A DNA stretch of 64,000 bases from Streptococcus sp. oral taxon 431 (GTDB taxonomy: Bacteria > Bacillota > Bacilli > Lactobacillales > Streptococcaceae), in NCBI RefSeq assembly GCF_001553685.1, contig NZ_CP014264.1:876001-940000 (forward strand), given 5' to 3'. The first letter of the stretch is position 1. The number at the start of each line of letters is the position of its first letter. Shown here piece by piece: positions 57,397 through 64,000 of this stretch. The position numbers and the translations under genes are program-made. Under the pieces are notes generated by a model, which had not been told where the DNA came from, searched no databases, and was given only the letters and a program-made list of their open reading frames with translations.

Positions 57397-59286
57397 ATGA
57401 AGATTACAGAAAATAATGAATTTCCATGCTGGGGTCAATATCCAAAAGAGAATCCCAAATTTAAATATGTTAGAGCTAAACTCAATGATAAAATTATTCC
57501 TGAGATTTCTGATGAAGATTTTAGAGCACTATCTGACTTTCCTTTGATATATATTTATATATCTCCTATTCAAAGTGATGGAAGAAAGTATTACATTGGT
57601 CAGACTATTGATGTGAGTAGAAGAACTGAAGAGCATAGTAAGAAAATAGAGAGATATCTTATAAAAGAAGGTAAAGAAGAATTAAATAAAAAGTATGATA
57701 AACGATTTGAATCTTTTAAAGGTGGCGACTATATTGCTTTTTATGGGGAGAATATATCTCAAAACTTAAACTATATTGAAAAAATTTTAATTTTAACTTT
57801 TATTGAAGAATTTAATTTTTTAAATTTTGTAAACATGAATAAAGATGGAGATTACGTTGGTAAATTACTTGCAAACAAAGATAGAGGTAATGAGTCAGGA
57901 AAAAATCAATATTCAAGAGAAGAACTTGAAAAAAATGTAATCAACAATATTCTTAATTTTTTAAAGAAGAGTAAATTTATTGATGATAAACTTAACTTAG
58001 AGAGGGTTACTTCATGTCTATTTGCAGAGAGTCCATTCTTTGAACTCACGAAAAATCAAAATGCCATTTTAAAAAAGATTTTAAAACCAAGTGGTAAGCG
58101 TGTTCATTTTATTAAAGGAGGAGCTGGAACAGGAAAAACTGTACTATTATTACATATTATTGCTCATTTAAAATTAGAAAGACCTAATTCTCAAATTGCT
58201 ATATTTGTAAGGAATATACATAGAGATCGATTTGAAAAAATTTTAACTAGTTACGGATTGAAACTGGACGATAACAATATTGATATAGTTACATTTAATC
58301 AATTAACAGAACCAAAAAAGAAGTATGATTATATAATTATTGATGAAGCCCAGAGAACAACTAGAATAACAACGGATTTAATGTATCCTACAGGTGCAAA
58401 GCTTGATACAGATCTTTTGAAAAAAATTAATGGAATTTCTAATAATAAAAAATATTTAACTAAGGAAGAGTTTGAAAAACTACCGTGTCCATCTGTTTTA
58501 GACTATATCAAAAAAGAATTCGATGATTCACAGTTAATAATTTCTTATAATAATACTCAATGTTTAAGAAAAGTTGATAATAAATATGTTGAAAAAACTT
58601 TTAAAGATGTACAGAGTGTTGTTAATAATACTCCTGAATTAGAACCACAGCTCAGAATTTTAAAAGGTAATGATAGTAAATTTGCAAATAAGTTTATAAA
58701 ATTTATAAAAGATCTGTTAGGAATAGAATCTCAAAAAGAATTGGATGATCACTTTGTTTCTAAATATAAAGATTTAGGAGAAAAAGAATATTTTAAAATT
58801 GCAAGAAATATAGAAGAATGGGTGAAATATGTTCCAGATAAGCAGTTTAAATTTTCCGAAAAAAAATCACTTCGTTTGGCTGGGTACTGCAAACCAGTAA
58901 AAAAAGCAAATGATTATGAATTTATTAAGATTGAATCTACTGGAGAGGTACTACAATGGAGTATGAAAGGAAAAGAATTTAGAGAATATTCAACTCATTC
59001 TAAGAGAGTGGGAAGTGTCTATGATATTCATGGTTATGATGTAGATTTTACATCTGTCTTTATTGGCAAAGATATAAGTCTAAATTGTGAAACACAACTT
59101 ATCACAGTTAATAGAGATTGTTTTTTTGATAGAGGAGCTAAAAAGGGAGTAGAAGAAATTGATGAATATGTCAAAAATGCTTATTATATTTTATTAACAA
59201 GAGCAGTATATGGGCAAATGGTTTATATTGAGGATGATAAACTAAGGGAGTTTTTACTCAAAATATTTCCTGCTGACAAAAATTAA
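57397..59286 (+). CDS. GIY-YIG nuclease-like / DUF2075 helicase-like protein
   Basis: A 629-residue protein of two parts. Residues about 48-150 look like a GIY-YIG nuclease: IYIYISP (51-57), KYYIGQT (64-70), Arg75/76, His80 and a Glu at 128 in YIEKILI. Residues about 215-625 form a DUF2075 P-loop domain: Walker A GGAGTGKT (241-248), Walker B DYIIIDEAQR (311-320), then late SVYDIHGYDVDF and NAYYILLTRAVYGQM, which resemble superfamily 1 helicase motifs. The likely role is cutting foreign nucleic acid; this is inference. GGAGGAG stands 5 bases before the ATG. The gene is far more AT-rich than uvrB and depends on uvrB transcription or on read-through. Confidence 0.85.
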   Translation: MKITENNEFPCWGQYPKENPKFKYVRAKLNDKIIPEISDEDFRALSDFPLIYIYISPIQSDGRKYYIGQTIDVSRRTEEHSKKIERYLIKEGKEELNKKYDKRFESFKGGDYIAFYGENISQNLNYIEKILILTFIEEFNFLNFVNMNKDGDYVGKLLANKDRGNESGKNQYSREELEKNVINNILNFLKKSKFIDDKLNLERVTSCLFAESPFFELTKNQNAILKKILKPSGKRVHFIKGGAGTGKTVLLLHIIAHLKLERPNSQIAIFVRNIHRDRFEKILTSYGLKLDDNNIDIVTFNQLTEPKKKYDYIIIDEAQRTTRITTDLMYPTGAKLDTDLLKKINGISNNKKYLTKEEFEKLPCPSVLDYIKKEFDDSQLIISYNNTQCLRKVDNKYVEKTFKDVQSVVNNTPELEPQLRILKGNDSKFANKFIKFIKDLLGIESQKELDDHFVSKYKDLGEKEYFKIARNIEEWVKYVPDKQFKFSEKKSLRLAGYCKPVKKANDYEFIKIESTGEVLQWSMKGKEFREYSTHSKRVGSVYDIHGYDVDFTSVFIGKDISLNCETQLITVNRDCFFDRGAKKGVEEIDEYVKNAYYILLTRAVYGQMVYIEDDKLREFLLKIFPADKN

Positions 59287-59314
59287 TTGATTGTAAAATA
59301 GTATATTAATTTTT

Positions 59315-59409
59315 AACAAATACAAGAAGCCGTCGAAGTGCTTGACTTTGAGTTGGCAGCGCAAATACGTGATATGATGTTGGAAGTCAAGGCGTTGGGT
59401 TAGATAGGA
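59315..59409 (+). repeat. Direct repeat, right copy (uvrB 3' remnant)
   Basis: Second copy of the last bases of uvrB, including its stop codon and TAGATAGGA, with one difference from 57295-57389. Here it has no coding function. It leads into TAAAGCGAATG, the start region of the GNAT gene. Confidence 0.95.
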
Positions 59410-59417
59410 TAAAGCGA

Positions 59418-59915
59418 ATGAAGATTATCATTAAAACAATGGAAACTCCTGAAGAGATAGAAGGGAAGTCCCTCGTTCACTGGCAAAAGTGGAGAGAAGC
59501 TTATGACGATCTTTTACCCGCGGAATTTCAGGAGACGATGACATTAGATAGATGTCGTTTCTTTAGTCAAAAGTATCCAGAAAATACCTTGATTGCGATG
59601 GATGGAAAGAAGGTCGTTGGATTTATCAGCTATGGAAATTTTCGTGATGAGGCCATTCAAGCTGGTGAAATCATTGCCTTATATGTTTTAAAAGATTACT
59701 ATGGAAAAGGTGTGAGTGAACAGTTAATGCATGCTGCATTTGTTGCTCTTGATCATTTCTCTGAAATTTATTTATGGGTATTGAAAGATAATAAGCGAGC
59801 TATTGCTTTTTATCAAAAAATGGGTTTTACTTTTGATGGCCAAGAAAAAATACTTAAACTTGGAAAGCCTGTTAAGGAATTGAGGATGATGTGTTCTTCA
59901 AATAAAAATTCCTAA
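59418..59915 (+). CDS. GNAT family N-acetyltransferase
   Basis: A 165-residue GNAT acetyltransferase. The acetyl-CoA site is IIALYVLKDYYGKGVSEQLM (about 93-112; the RxxGxG/A pattern is here YYGKGV) and the late LWVLKDNKRAIAFYQKMGF motif is typical. The substrate is unknown. The gene was probably next to uvrB before the cassette arrived: the right repeat ends 9 bases before its ATG. The ribosome binding site is weak (GGATAAAG). Confidence 0.88.
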   Translation: MKIIIKTMETPEEIEGKSLVHWQKWREAYDDLLPAEFQETMTLDRCRFFSQKYPENTLIAMDGKKVVGFISYGNFRDEAIQAGEIIALYVLKDYYGKGVSEQLMHAAFVALDHFSEIYLWVLKDNKRAIAFYQKMGFTFDGQEKILKLGKPVKELRMMCSSNKNS

Positions 59916-60009
59916 AGAACGTATCTATCAATCTTTGAACCATTATCAACTAATAAGGTATAAAAAGTGAAATAGATAGAATGAAACAAAGAGATGAAGG
60001 AGAAGATGA

Positions 60010-60636
60010 ATGAAAATTCTAGTCATCAATGGACACCCGGATAAGGAAAGTTATTGTCAGGCTATTTTTCAAACCATTGTAGAAAATATTGACTCAAGGC
60101 ATCATGAGCTTGAAGTCATCAATCTTAATGAAGAAGATTTTGACCCTGTTTTACGTTATGGTTATCGAAAACGTATGGAAGAAGATTCTTTTATCCTTCA
60201 TTCTCAGGAATTAATCCAATGGGCAGATCATTTCATCTTTATTTATCCTATCTGGTGGAGTAGTATGCCTAGCCTCATGAAAGGCTGGATTGATCGTGTC
60301 TTCACACCTGGAATTGCCTACTTTGCCAATGACCAGGGAAGTTTTATCTGGAATTATCTAAGAGGCAAGCAGTTTAAAAAGTTATTAAAAGGGAAAACAG
60401 CCAGTATTTACGCAACCTCCATGGCGCCCACTTGGTGGTACAAGATCTTTTCGGGTCCTATCAACATTCCAGATAGCTATGGCATCTCTGTTTTGAAAAA
60501 TGCGGTCTTGAATCACTGTGGGATTAAAACCAAGCGCGTGTGCGTACTAGGTGAAGTTGGACGGGATGTGAATACAGCAAGTATGCGTGAAGAGCATCTC
60601 CAAAAAGTAGCAGAAGAAGTTAAAAAACTATCATGA
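60010..60636 (+). CDS. NAD(P)H-dependent quinone reductase (flavodoxin fold)
   Basis: A 208-residue protein of the NQO1/MdaB-like flavodoxin-2 family. The FMN phosphate loop is INGHPDKESYCQAI (residues 6-19) and the second flavin contact YPIWWSSMPSLMKGWIDRVF (about 78-97). It reduces quinones with NAD(P)H in the cytoplasm. GAAGGAGAAG precedes the ATG. It overlaps the membrane-protein gene by 4 bases (ATGA). Confidence 0.9.
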   Translation: MKILVINGHPDKESYCQAIFQTIVENIDSRHHELEVINLNEEDFDPVLRYGYRKRMEEDSFILHSQELIQWADHFIFIYPIWWSSMPSLMKGWIDRVFTPGIAYFANDQGSFIWNYLRGKQFKKLLKGKTASIYATSMAPTWWYKIFSGPINIPDSYGISVLKNAVLNHCGIKTKRVCVLGEVGRDVNTASMREEHLQKVAEEVKKLS

Positions 60637-61184
60637 AACAAAAAAGTAAGAGACAGAAAATATTAAAAAAACACCAGAAATCAAATCGAAAGATTGGTTT
60701 ACTAGACCGCATGAATCTGTGGTTTGTGCAACATTCAACAATTGCCTGGATCCTTGATGCAAGCGTTCTGTTCTTTTCTGCTCTAGGAATATTATATTTA
60801 TTGTACGGAACAACCCTTATTCCAAGTCCCTATCGGGAACTGCATTATAGTTTTCCACTTTATTTAAATATCGTTCTTTTGGTGAATGCATCTTATCATA
60901 CTTTCCTTCGTAACTTTAGGAAAGACTGGATTTCCTTGCGAAATTTTGCAGAAGTGTTTTTATATTCTAACGGAATTGCTTGTGTATTACAGTTAACGAT
61001 TGGGATGACCTCTAAAAGAGGAAGAAGACTACTTCCGATATGGGCATTAGACTATCGCTATATCTGGTTTCCCCTCGTTACTTATTTCATTTTCTTTCTA
61101 GTGCCTATTGTGACAATTATAATTTCCAAGTATATTGAAAAGAAAAAGAGAAAAGAAGAAAATGGGAAAAATACAATCAAATAA
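60633..61184 (+). CDS. Hypothetical membrane protein, paralogue 1
   Basis: A 183-residue protein with a strongly basic N-terminus (KQKSKRQKILKKHQKSNRK) and four membrane segments (about 38-58, 72-90, 110-130, 148-168). It shares IPSPYRELHYSFPLYLN and LDYRYIWFPLVTYFIFF with the next gene, so the two arose by tandem duplication. I do not recognise a family. It overlaps both neighbours, which points to a translationally coupled set with the quinone reductase. Confidence 0.75.
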   Translation: MKQKSKRQKILKKHQKSNRKIGLLDRMNLWFVQHSTIAWILDASVLFFSALGILYLLYGTTLIPSPYRELHYSFPLYLNIVLLVNASYHTFLRNFRKDWISLRNFAEVFLYSNGIACVLQLTIGMTSKRGRRLLPIWALDYRYIWFPLVTYFIFFLVPIVTIIISKYIEKKKRKEENGKNTIK

Positions 61185-61686
61185 AAGTAACAAAAGAAAG
61201 TCAAATACAAAAAAGATTCTTTCAAGGAAAGAAAATCTTCAGCTTTGGATGAATTCTCATAAATTATTAGGTTTCTTCTTGGTATTTGGTCTAATCTTAG
61301 GAATAGGGCTAGGTGTCAATCTTGTTTTTAAACTCCTTCCTATTCCGTCGCCATACAGAGATATCAACTATAGTTTTCCAATATATATAAATCTTTTTTG
61401 TCTAGTGTATCGATTATTTGACTATTGGTTCCTAGACTTGACTAGGACAAGAATGACGATAAAAAGATATGCAGATTTATTTATCTATCTTAATAGTATC
61501 GGTCTAGTGGTTCATCTTTTTATTGGTATTGGCGGGAAAAATAGTAAAGGAATTTTACCTTCTCTCTTATCCCTAGATCACCGTTACATTTGGTTTCCAA
61601 TAGCAACTTATCTGATCTTTTTCAGTTTGGCATCTATTATAACTATAGCGATGAAATATATTGAAAAGAAAAGGAGTCAATCATGA
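61162..61686 (+). CDS. Hypothetical membrane protein, paralogue 2
   Basis: A 174-residue protein, paralogue of the gene before it: IPSPYRDINYSFPIYIN and LDHRYIWFPIATYLIFF match in order and spacing. The N-terminus is basic (GKIQSNKSNKRKSNTKK) and four membrane segments follow. The ATG at 61162 is preferred to 61135, which would add Lys/Arg-rich residues read from the paralogue-1 tail; AGAAGAAA precedes it. It overlaps the next gene by 4 bases. Confidence 0.75.
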   Translation: MGKIQSNKSNKRKSNTKKILSRKENLQLWMNSHKLLGFFLVFGLILGIGLGVNLVFKLLPIPSPYRDINYSFPIYINLFCLVYRLFDYWFLDLTRTRMTIKRYADLFIYLNSIGLVVHLFIGIGGKNSKGILPSLLSLDHRYIWFPIATYLIFFSLASIITIAMKYIEKKRSQS

Positions 61687-62114
61687 TGAAACATCTAACT
61701 GTATTTAGGTTTATTTATCTTTTGTGCCTGGTATTTGTACTGATTCATTTTATCTTAGGGCTTTTTGGTTTAGCCTTTACACCAGTCTTGTGGAATCTCT
61801 GGTTTTTTGGTCTTTGCTTGACCTTATTTATCCATCCGTGGACTATCTTTTATAAATCTAGAATCTTTCAATGGCATCATCTAATTTTTCAGACTCTCAG
61901 CGGCTTCATTGCACTCTTGATCTGGTTTATGACATTTTTCTTCTTTTCCATGGTCCCAGATTCATCTATGCCTATCAATATAGACTATCAGGTGAATAGT
62001 AAAGAAAAGGAAATTAGAATTATTAGAGGATCTTTGCTCCATGAAATTCATGAATATCACGACTTAGTTAATCCTTTGATTATGAAGTCTAAAGTTAAGT
62101 ATGTGGAAAATTAA
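61683..62114 (+). CDS. Hypothetical membrane protein
   Basis: A 143-residue protein with three or four membrane segments (about 7-27, 31-50 and 62-93) and a hydrophilic C-terminal part (VNSKEKEIRIIRGSLLHEIHEYHDLVNPLIM). It is not clearly related to the two genes before it. AAGGAG lies 6 bases before the ATG at 61683. It is the last of the three overlapping membrane genes. Family and function unknown. Confidence 0.75.
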   Translation: MMKHLTVFRFIYLLCLVFVLIHFILGLFGLAFTPVLWNLWFFGLCLTLFIHPWTIFYKSRIFQWHHLIFQTLSGFIALLIWFMTFFFFSMVPDSSMPINIDYQVNSKEKEIRIIRGSLLHEIHEYHDLVNPLIMKSKVKYVEN

Positions 62115-62136
62115 ACATTAGAAAGTGAGTCTATGT

Positions 62137-62604
62137 ATGTCTCGAGCACAATTAACCATTCTAACTAATATTTGTCTAATAGAAGACCTTGAAAATCAGC
62201 GCGTGGTTATGCAGTATCGATCGCCTGAAACCAATCGCTGGTCTGGCTATGCCTTTCCAGGAGGTCATGTTGAAAATGGAGAAGCTTTTGCAGAATCTGT
62301 TATTCGTGAAATTTACGAGGAAACAGGTCTGACTATTAAAAATCCTCAACTGGTCGGTATAAAAAATTGGCCTTTAGACTCAGGTGAGCGCTACATTGTC
62401 TTTTGTTATAAAGCGACTGAGTTCACCGGTACTCTCCAATCATCTGAAGAAGGAGAAGTGTCCTGGGTGCAAAAAGACCAGATTCCAAATTTGGATCTGG
62501 CCTATGATATGTTACCTTTGATGGAGATGATGGAAGCTCCTGATAAGTCAGAATTTTTCTATCGTCACCGTACAGAAGATGGATGGGAAAAGAAAACCTT
62601 CTAA
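62137..62604 (+). CDS. mutX: MutX/MutT-like 8-oxo-dGTP pyrophosphatase
   Basis: A 155-residue NUDIX enzyme that removes oxidised GTP from the nucleotide pool. The box is complete: GGHVENGEAFAESVIREIYEETGL split as G-x5-E-x7-REIYEETGL, behind WSGYAFPG. It closely follows the streptococcal MutX pattern (LTILTNICLIEDLE). The ATG at 62137 with GAAAGTGAG before it is chosen over a GTG at 62125 that lies within that site. The stop overlaps the convergent niaR stop by 4 bases (62601-62604). Confidence 0.9.
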   Translation: MSRAQLTILTNICLIEDLENQRVVMQYRSPETNRWSGYAFPGGHVENGEAFAESVIREIYEETGLTIKNPQLVGIKNWPLDSGERYIVFCYKATEFTGTLQSSEEGEVSWVQKDQIPNLDLAYDMLPLMEMMEAPDKSEFFYRHRTEDGWEKKTF

Positions 62605-63116
62605 TCCTTTACTAAATAACCTAACTTATCCAAGGCCTTCTCGATATAGAGGAGGTCTTGTTCATTTTCAGCTTCGACTAGGTGATAATGGACGCCATCT
62701 GTTAATTCAGAAAGTGGTCTAAAGTCAGACCTTTCGACTTGCTCTAAAAAATGCTGAACGTCCCGGCGACAAGAGAGTTTGAGCAAGGTTTCAATTTCAC
62801 CGTAGACAGGATGATCAATCAAGGTATTCTGAACACGTCCCCCATTATCGACGATAGCTAGAAGTTCTTGACCAATTTCTTCCATCTCGTGCTTAACTTT
62901 AAAAAGTTTGTGAACATAAGGATTGGTTTTATTTTCTTTATAAATATAGCCACGATTGCTTGATAAGATCGGAGCACCATCAGCACGCAGTACTGCAATG
63001 TCCTGAACGATAATCTGGCGGGTTACATGAAAACGGTCTGCTAAAGTTTGACCATTTAGAGGTTTTTGAGACTCCTTTAACAGTTGTAAAAGTGCTTCTT
63101 TTCGATTTTTTGTCAT
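62601..63116 (-). CDS. niaR: Niacin-responsive repressor NiaR (HTH and 3H domains)
   Basis: A 171-residue repressor of niacin uptake and NAD synthesis genes. Residues 1-60 form an HTH_11 winged helix (LNGQTLADRFHVTRQIIVQDIAVLR); the rest is the 3H domain with its spaced His residues (PYVHKLFKVKHEME, DHPVYGEI, GVHYHLVEAENEQ) that binds nicotinate. The gene lies 18 bases behind niaX on the same strand, so it probably controls its own operon through the operator at 63677. Confidence 0.92.
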   Translation of the reverse strand: MTKNRKEALLQLLKESQKPLNGQTLADRFHVTRQIIVQDIAVLRADGAPILSSNRGYIYKENKTNPYVHKLFKVKHEMEEIGQELLAIVDNGGRVQNTLIDHPVYGEIETLLKLSCRRDVQHFLEQVERSDFRPLSELTDGVHYHLVEAENEQDLLYIEKALDKLGYLVKD

Positions 63117-63134
63117 ATTCTTCTTTCTTAACGC

Positions 63135-63662
63135 TTAACGGCGTTTTCTCAATGCTTTATAAACAGCCAAGGCTAGGTAATAGTCTACCATACTATGGAT
63201 AATAGTACCAAATCCAACTAATACAAACAAGACATAGAACATATTTTTTAAGTCAGTTCCAGTACTAGCATAAAAGATCATACAAGCCAAAACTTCAGCA
63301 ATAGCATGAACCAAACCAAGTACAAAGTTAAAAATCAATGAAGATTTCTTATTGTCCAAGGTTTGAGGATGTTTTTGAAGATAGAAAGCACCCAGACTTC
63401 CAAAAAAGATATGGGAAAAGGCGCGAAGTACAATGACAATCGGATACCCAGCCATGAGAAATCCTAAACTAGAAGCTATAATAACAAAGATAGCCATCCA
63501 TGGCGAGAGAAACATAGCTATAAAAATAGCAACGTGACTTCCTAAAGTGTAGGAAGCGGGAGGAATGACAATTTTAAAGGGCATCACCAAAGGAATGAAA
63601 ATAGCGATAGCTGTTAGCAATGCGGTTAAGGTCATGAATTGTGTTTTCTTTTGTGTATTCAT
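63135..63662 (-). CDS. niaX: Niacin ECF transporter S component NiaX
   Basis: A 175-residue integral membrane protein with six membrane segments, the substrate-binding S subunit of an energy-coupling factor transporter. It uses a shared EcfAAT module encoded elsewhere. The N-terminal LTALLTAIAIFIPLV and the late FVLGLVHAIAEVLACMIFY fit the NiaX family, and linkage to niaR supports niacin as substrate. The ATG at 63662 with AAGGAG before it is chosen over a TTG-type start at 63722, which lies upstream of the operator. Confidence 0.92.
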   Translation of the reverse strand: MNTQKKTQFMTLTALLTAIAIFIPLVMPFKIVIPPASYTLGSHVAIFIAMFLSPWMAIFVIIASSLGFLMAGYPIVIVLRAFSHIFFGSLGAFYLQKHPQTLDNKKSSLIFNFVLGLVHAIAEVLACMIFYASTGTDLKNMFYVLFVLVGFGTIIHSMVDYYLALAVYKALRKRR

Positions 63663-63676
63663 AATAACTCCTTTTA

Positions 63677-63690
63677 ACTGTATATACAGT
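63677..63690. promoter_or_regulatory. Palindromic operator before niaX (likely NiaR box)
   Basis: ACTGTATATACAGT is a perfect 14-base palindrome, 14 bases before the niaX ATG. On the minus strand a -35/-10 pair (TTGTTT, 17 bases, TACAAC) ends next to it, so a bound repressor would cover the start of transcription. Confidence 0.7.
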
Positions 63691-63805
63691 TGTATAGTAC
63701 AATAAAAAATCAAACAAGTCAAGAACTAAAATTGATTTTTGATGAGATTATCTTGAAATAAGGTTAAAAAATAAATAAATTTTTTAAAAAATAAGAAAAA
63801 AACTC

Positions 63806-63834
63806 TTGCACTAAACAAAGTAGTGTGGTATACT
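63806..63834 (+). promoter_or_regulatory. Promoter of the rplJ-rplL transcript
   Basis: TTGCAC (63806-63811) and extended -10 TGGTATACT (63826-63834) at 17 bases. The AT-rich bases from 63723 to here hold nothing else I recognise. Confidence 0.85.
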
Positions 63835-63839
63835 TATAT

Positions 63840-64000
63840 ACGGTTTGAAAAAACTGCCTAAGACAGTAGGGGAGCTCGACTCATAAATATCCTACCGAGG
63901 ACAAAACGTATCATGTAAAAAGAAGCGTATTGTACTTTCGTGTCTAGGTTTGGGCGCGTTTTTCTTTTGGAAAAATTCCCCAAGCAAAATAATTACGGAG
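63840..64000 (+). promoter_or_regulatory. Ribosomal protein L10 leader (rplJ leader)
   Basis: The core pattern of the Firmicute L10 leader is present: CTGCCTAAGACAGTAGGGGA (63854-63873) and AATATCCTACCGAGGAC (63886-63902), with the pairing CTAC-type arms GTAGG / CCTAC. The L10(L12)4 complex binds such leaders and limits its own synthesis. A T-rich stretch behind GGGCGCG (63952-63968) may be the attenuator. The window ends at GGAG, which should be the ribosome binding site of rplJ. Confidence 0.85.

Larger units (their letters stand above)
57390..59409 (+). mobile_element. Single-gene cassette inserted at the uvrB 3' end
   Basis: A 2020-base unit made of one AT-rich gene and one copy of the uvrB end. 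The direct repeats at both edges, the intact uvrB on the left and the native-looking join to the GNAT gene on the right show an insertion that restored its target gene, as integrative elements do at tRNA or gene 3' ends. There is no integrase, no terminal inverted repeat and no obvious promoter. A weak AT hairpin (AATTAAT / ATTAATT, 59281-59310) followed by T lies behind the gene. Confidence 0.75.

Overview
The window is chromosomal DNA from a low-GC Firmicute, almost certainly a mitis-group Streptococcus (S. mitis, S. oralis, S. pneumoniae and relatives). The evidence is two BOX elements with exact 45-base boxB units, the gene order nagB-rpsU-hprK-lgt and hemW to phoU, the potABCD, SRP/smc and glnHPQ blocks, extended -10 promoters (TGnTATAAT) in front of many genes, and an ISL3-family insertion sequence. 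The exact species cannot be fixed from the sequence alone.

Layout. 1-7.1 kb: end of nagB, rpsU, then hprK-lgt with two small envelope genes, then hemW, acyl-ACP thioesterase, a NagD-type phosphatase and a membrane protein. 7.2-15.1 kb: spx, three housekeeping genes and the phosphate operon pstS-C-A-B-B-phoU. 15.1-19.9 kb: a NUDIX gene, an amino-acid binding lipoprotein, a MocR-type regulator without the PLP lysine, a BOX element, budA and a YhfC protease. 20-24.9 kb: murB and the polyamine transporter potABCD. 25.3-28.7 kb: an alanine T-box in front of a LURP-one protein and alaS. 28.8-30 kb: a cre-controlled, probably frameshifted C39-like peptidase. 30.2-36.9 kb: gdhA, pyrD, holA, sodA, a LysR regulator, lspA and an RluD-type synthase. 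36.9-38.3 kb: a complete IS with an 8-base target duplication. 38.3-50.4 kb: the SRP/cell-division block ffh, ylxM, rnc, smc, two HAD phosphatases and ftsY, interrupted by TRIC, HD and NUDIX genes. 50.4-57.4 kb: zwf, the glutamine-type transporter and uvrB. 57.3-59.4 kb: a 2.02-kb cassette inserted behind uvrB. 59.4-64 kb: GNAT and quinone reductase genes, three small membrane-protein genes, a MutX-like NUDIX gene, the niacin genes niaX-niaR and the L10 leader that precedes rplJ outside the window.

Most of the window is conserved core metabolism: protein targeting (ffh, ftsY, lspA, lgt), chromosome upkeep (smc, uvrB, rnc, holA), nutrient uptake (Pst, Pot, Gln, Nia) and carbon/nitrogen control (hprK, gdhA, zwf, budA). 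The most unusual locus is the uvrB cassette. It holds one AT-rich gene encoding a GIY-YIG nuclease-like domain joined to a DUF2075 P-loop helicase-like domain. It is bounded by a 95-base direct repeat (one mismatch) of the uvrB 3' end, so uvrB stays intact. It has no recombinase and no obvious promoter of its own. It looks like a single-gene defence cassette that uses the uvrB terminus as its attachment site.

Other points of interest are two probable leaderless genes (hemW, ylxM) with nearly identical start regions, a PstB copy with Arg in place of the H-loop His, a dispersed repeat that encodes the C-terminus of the MocR regulator, and an 80-odd-base repeat that serves as a terminator in two places.
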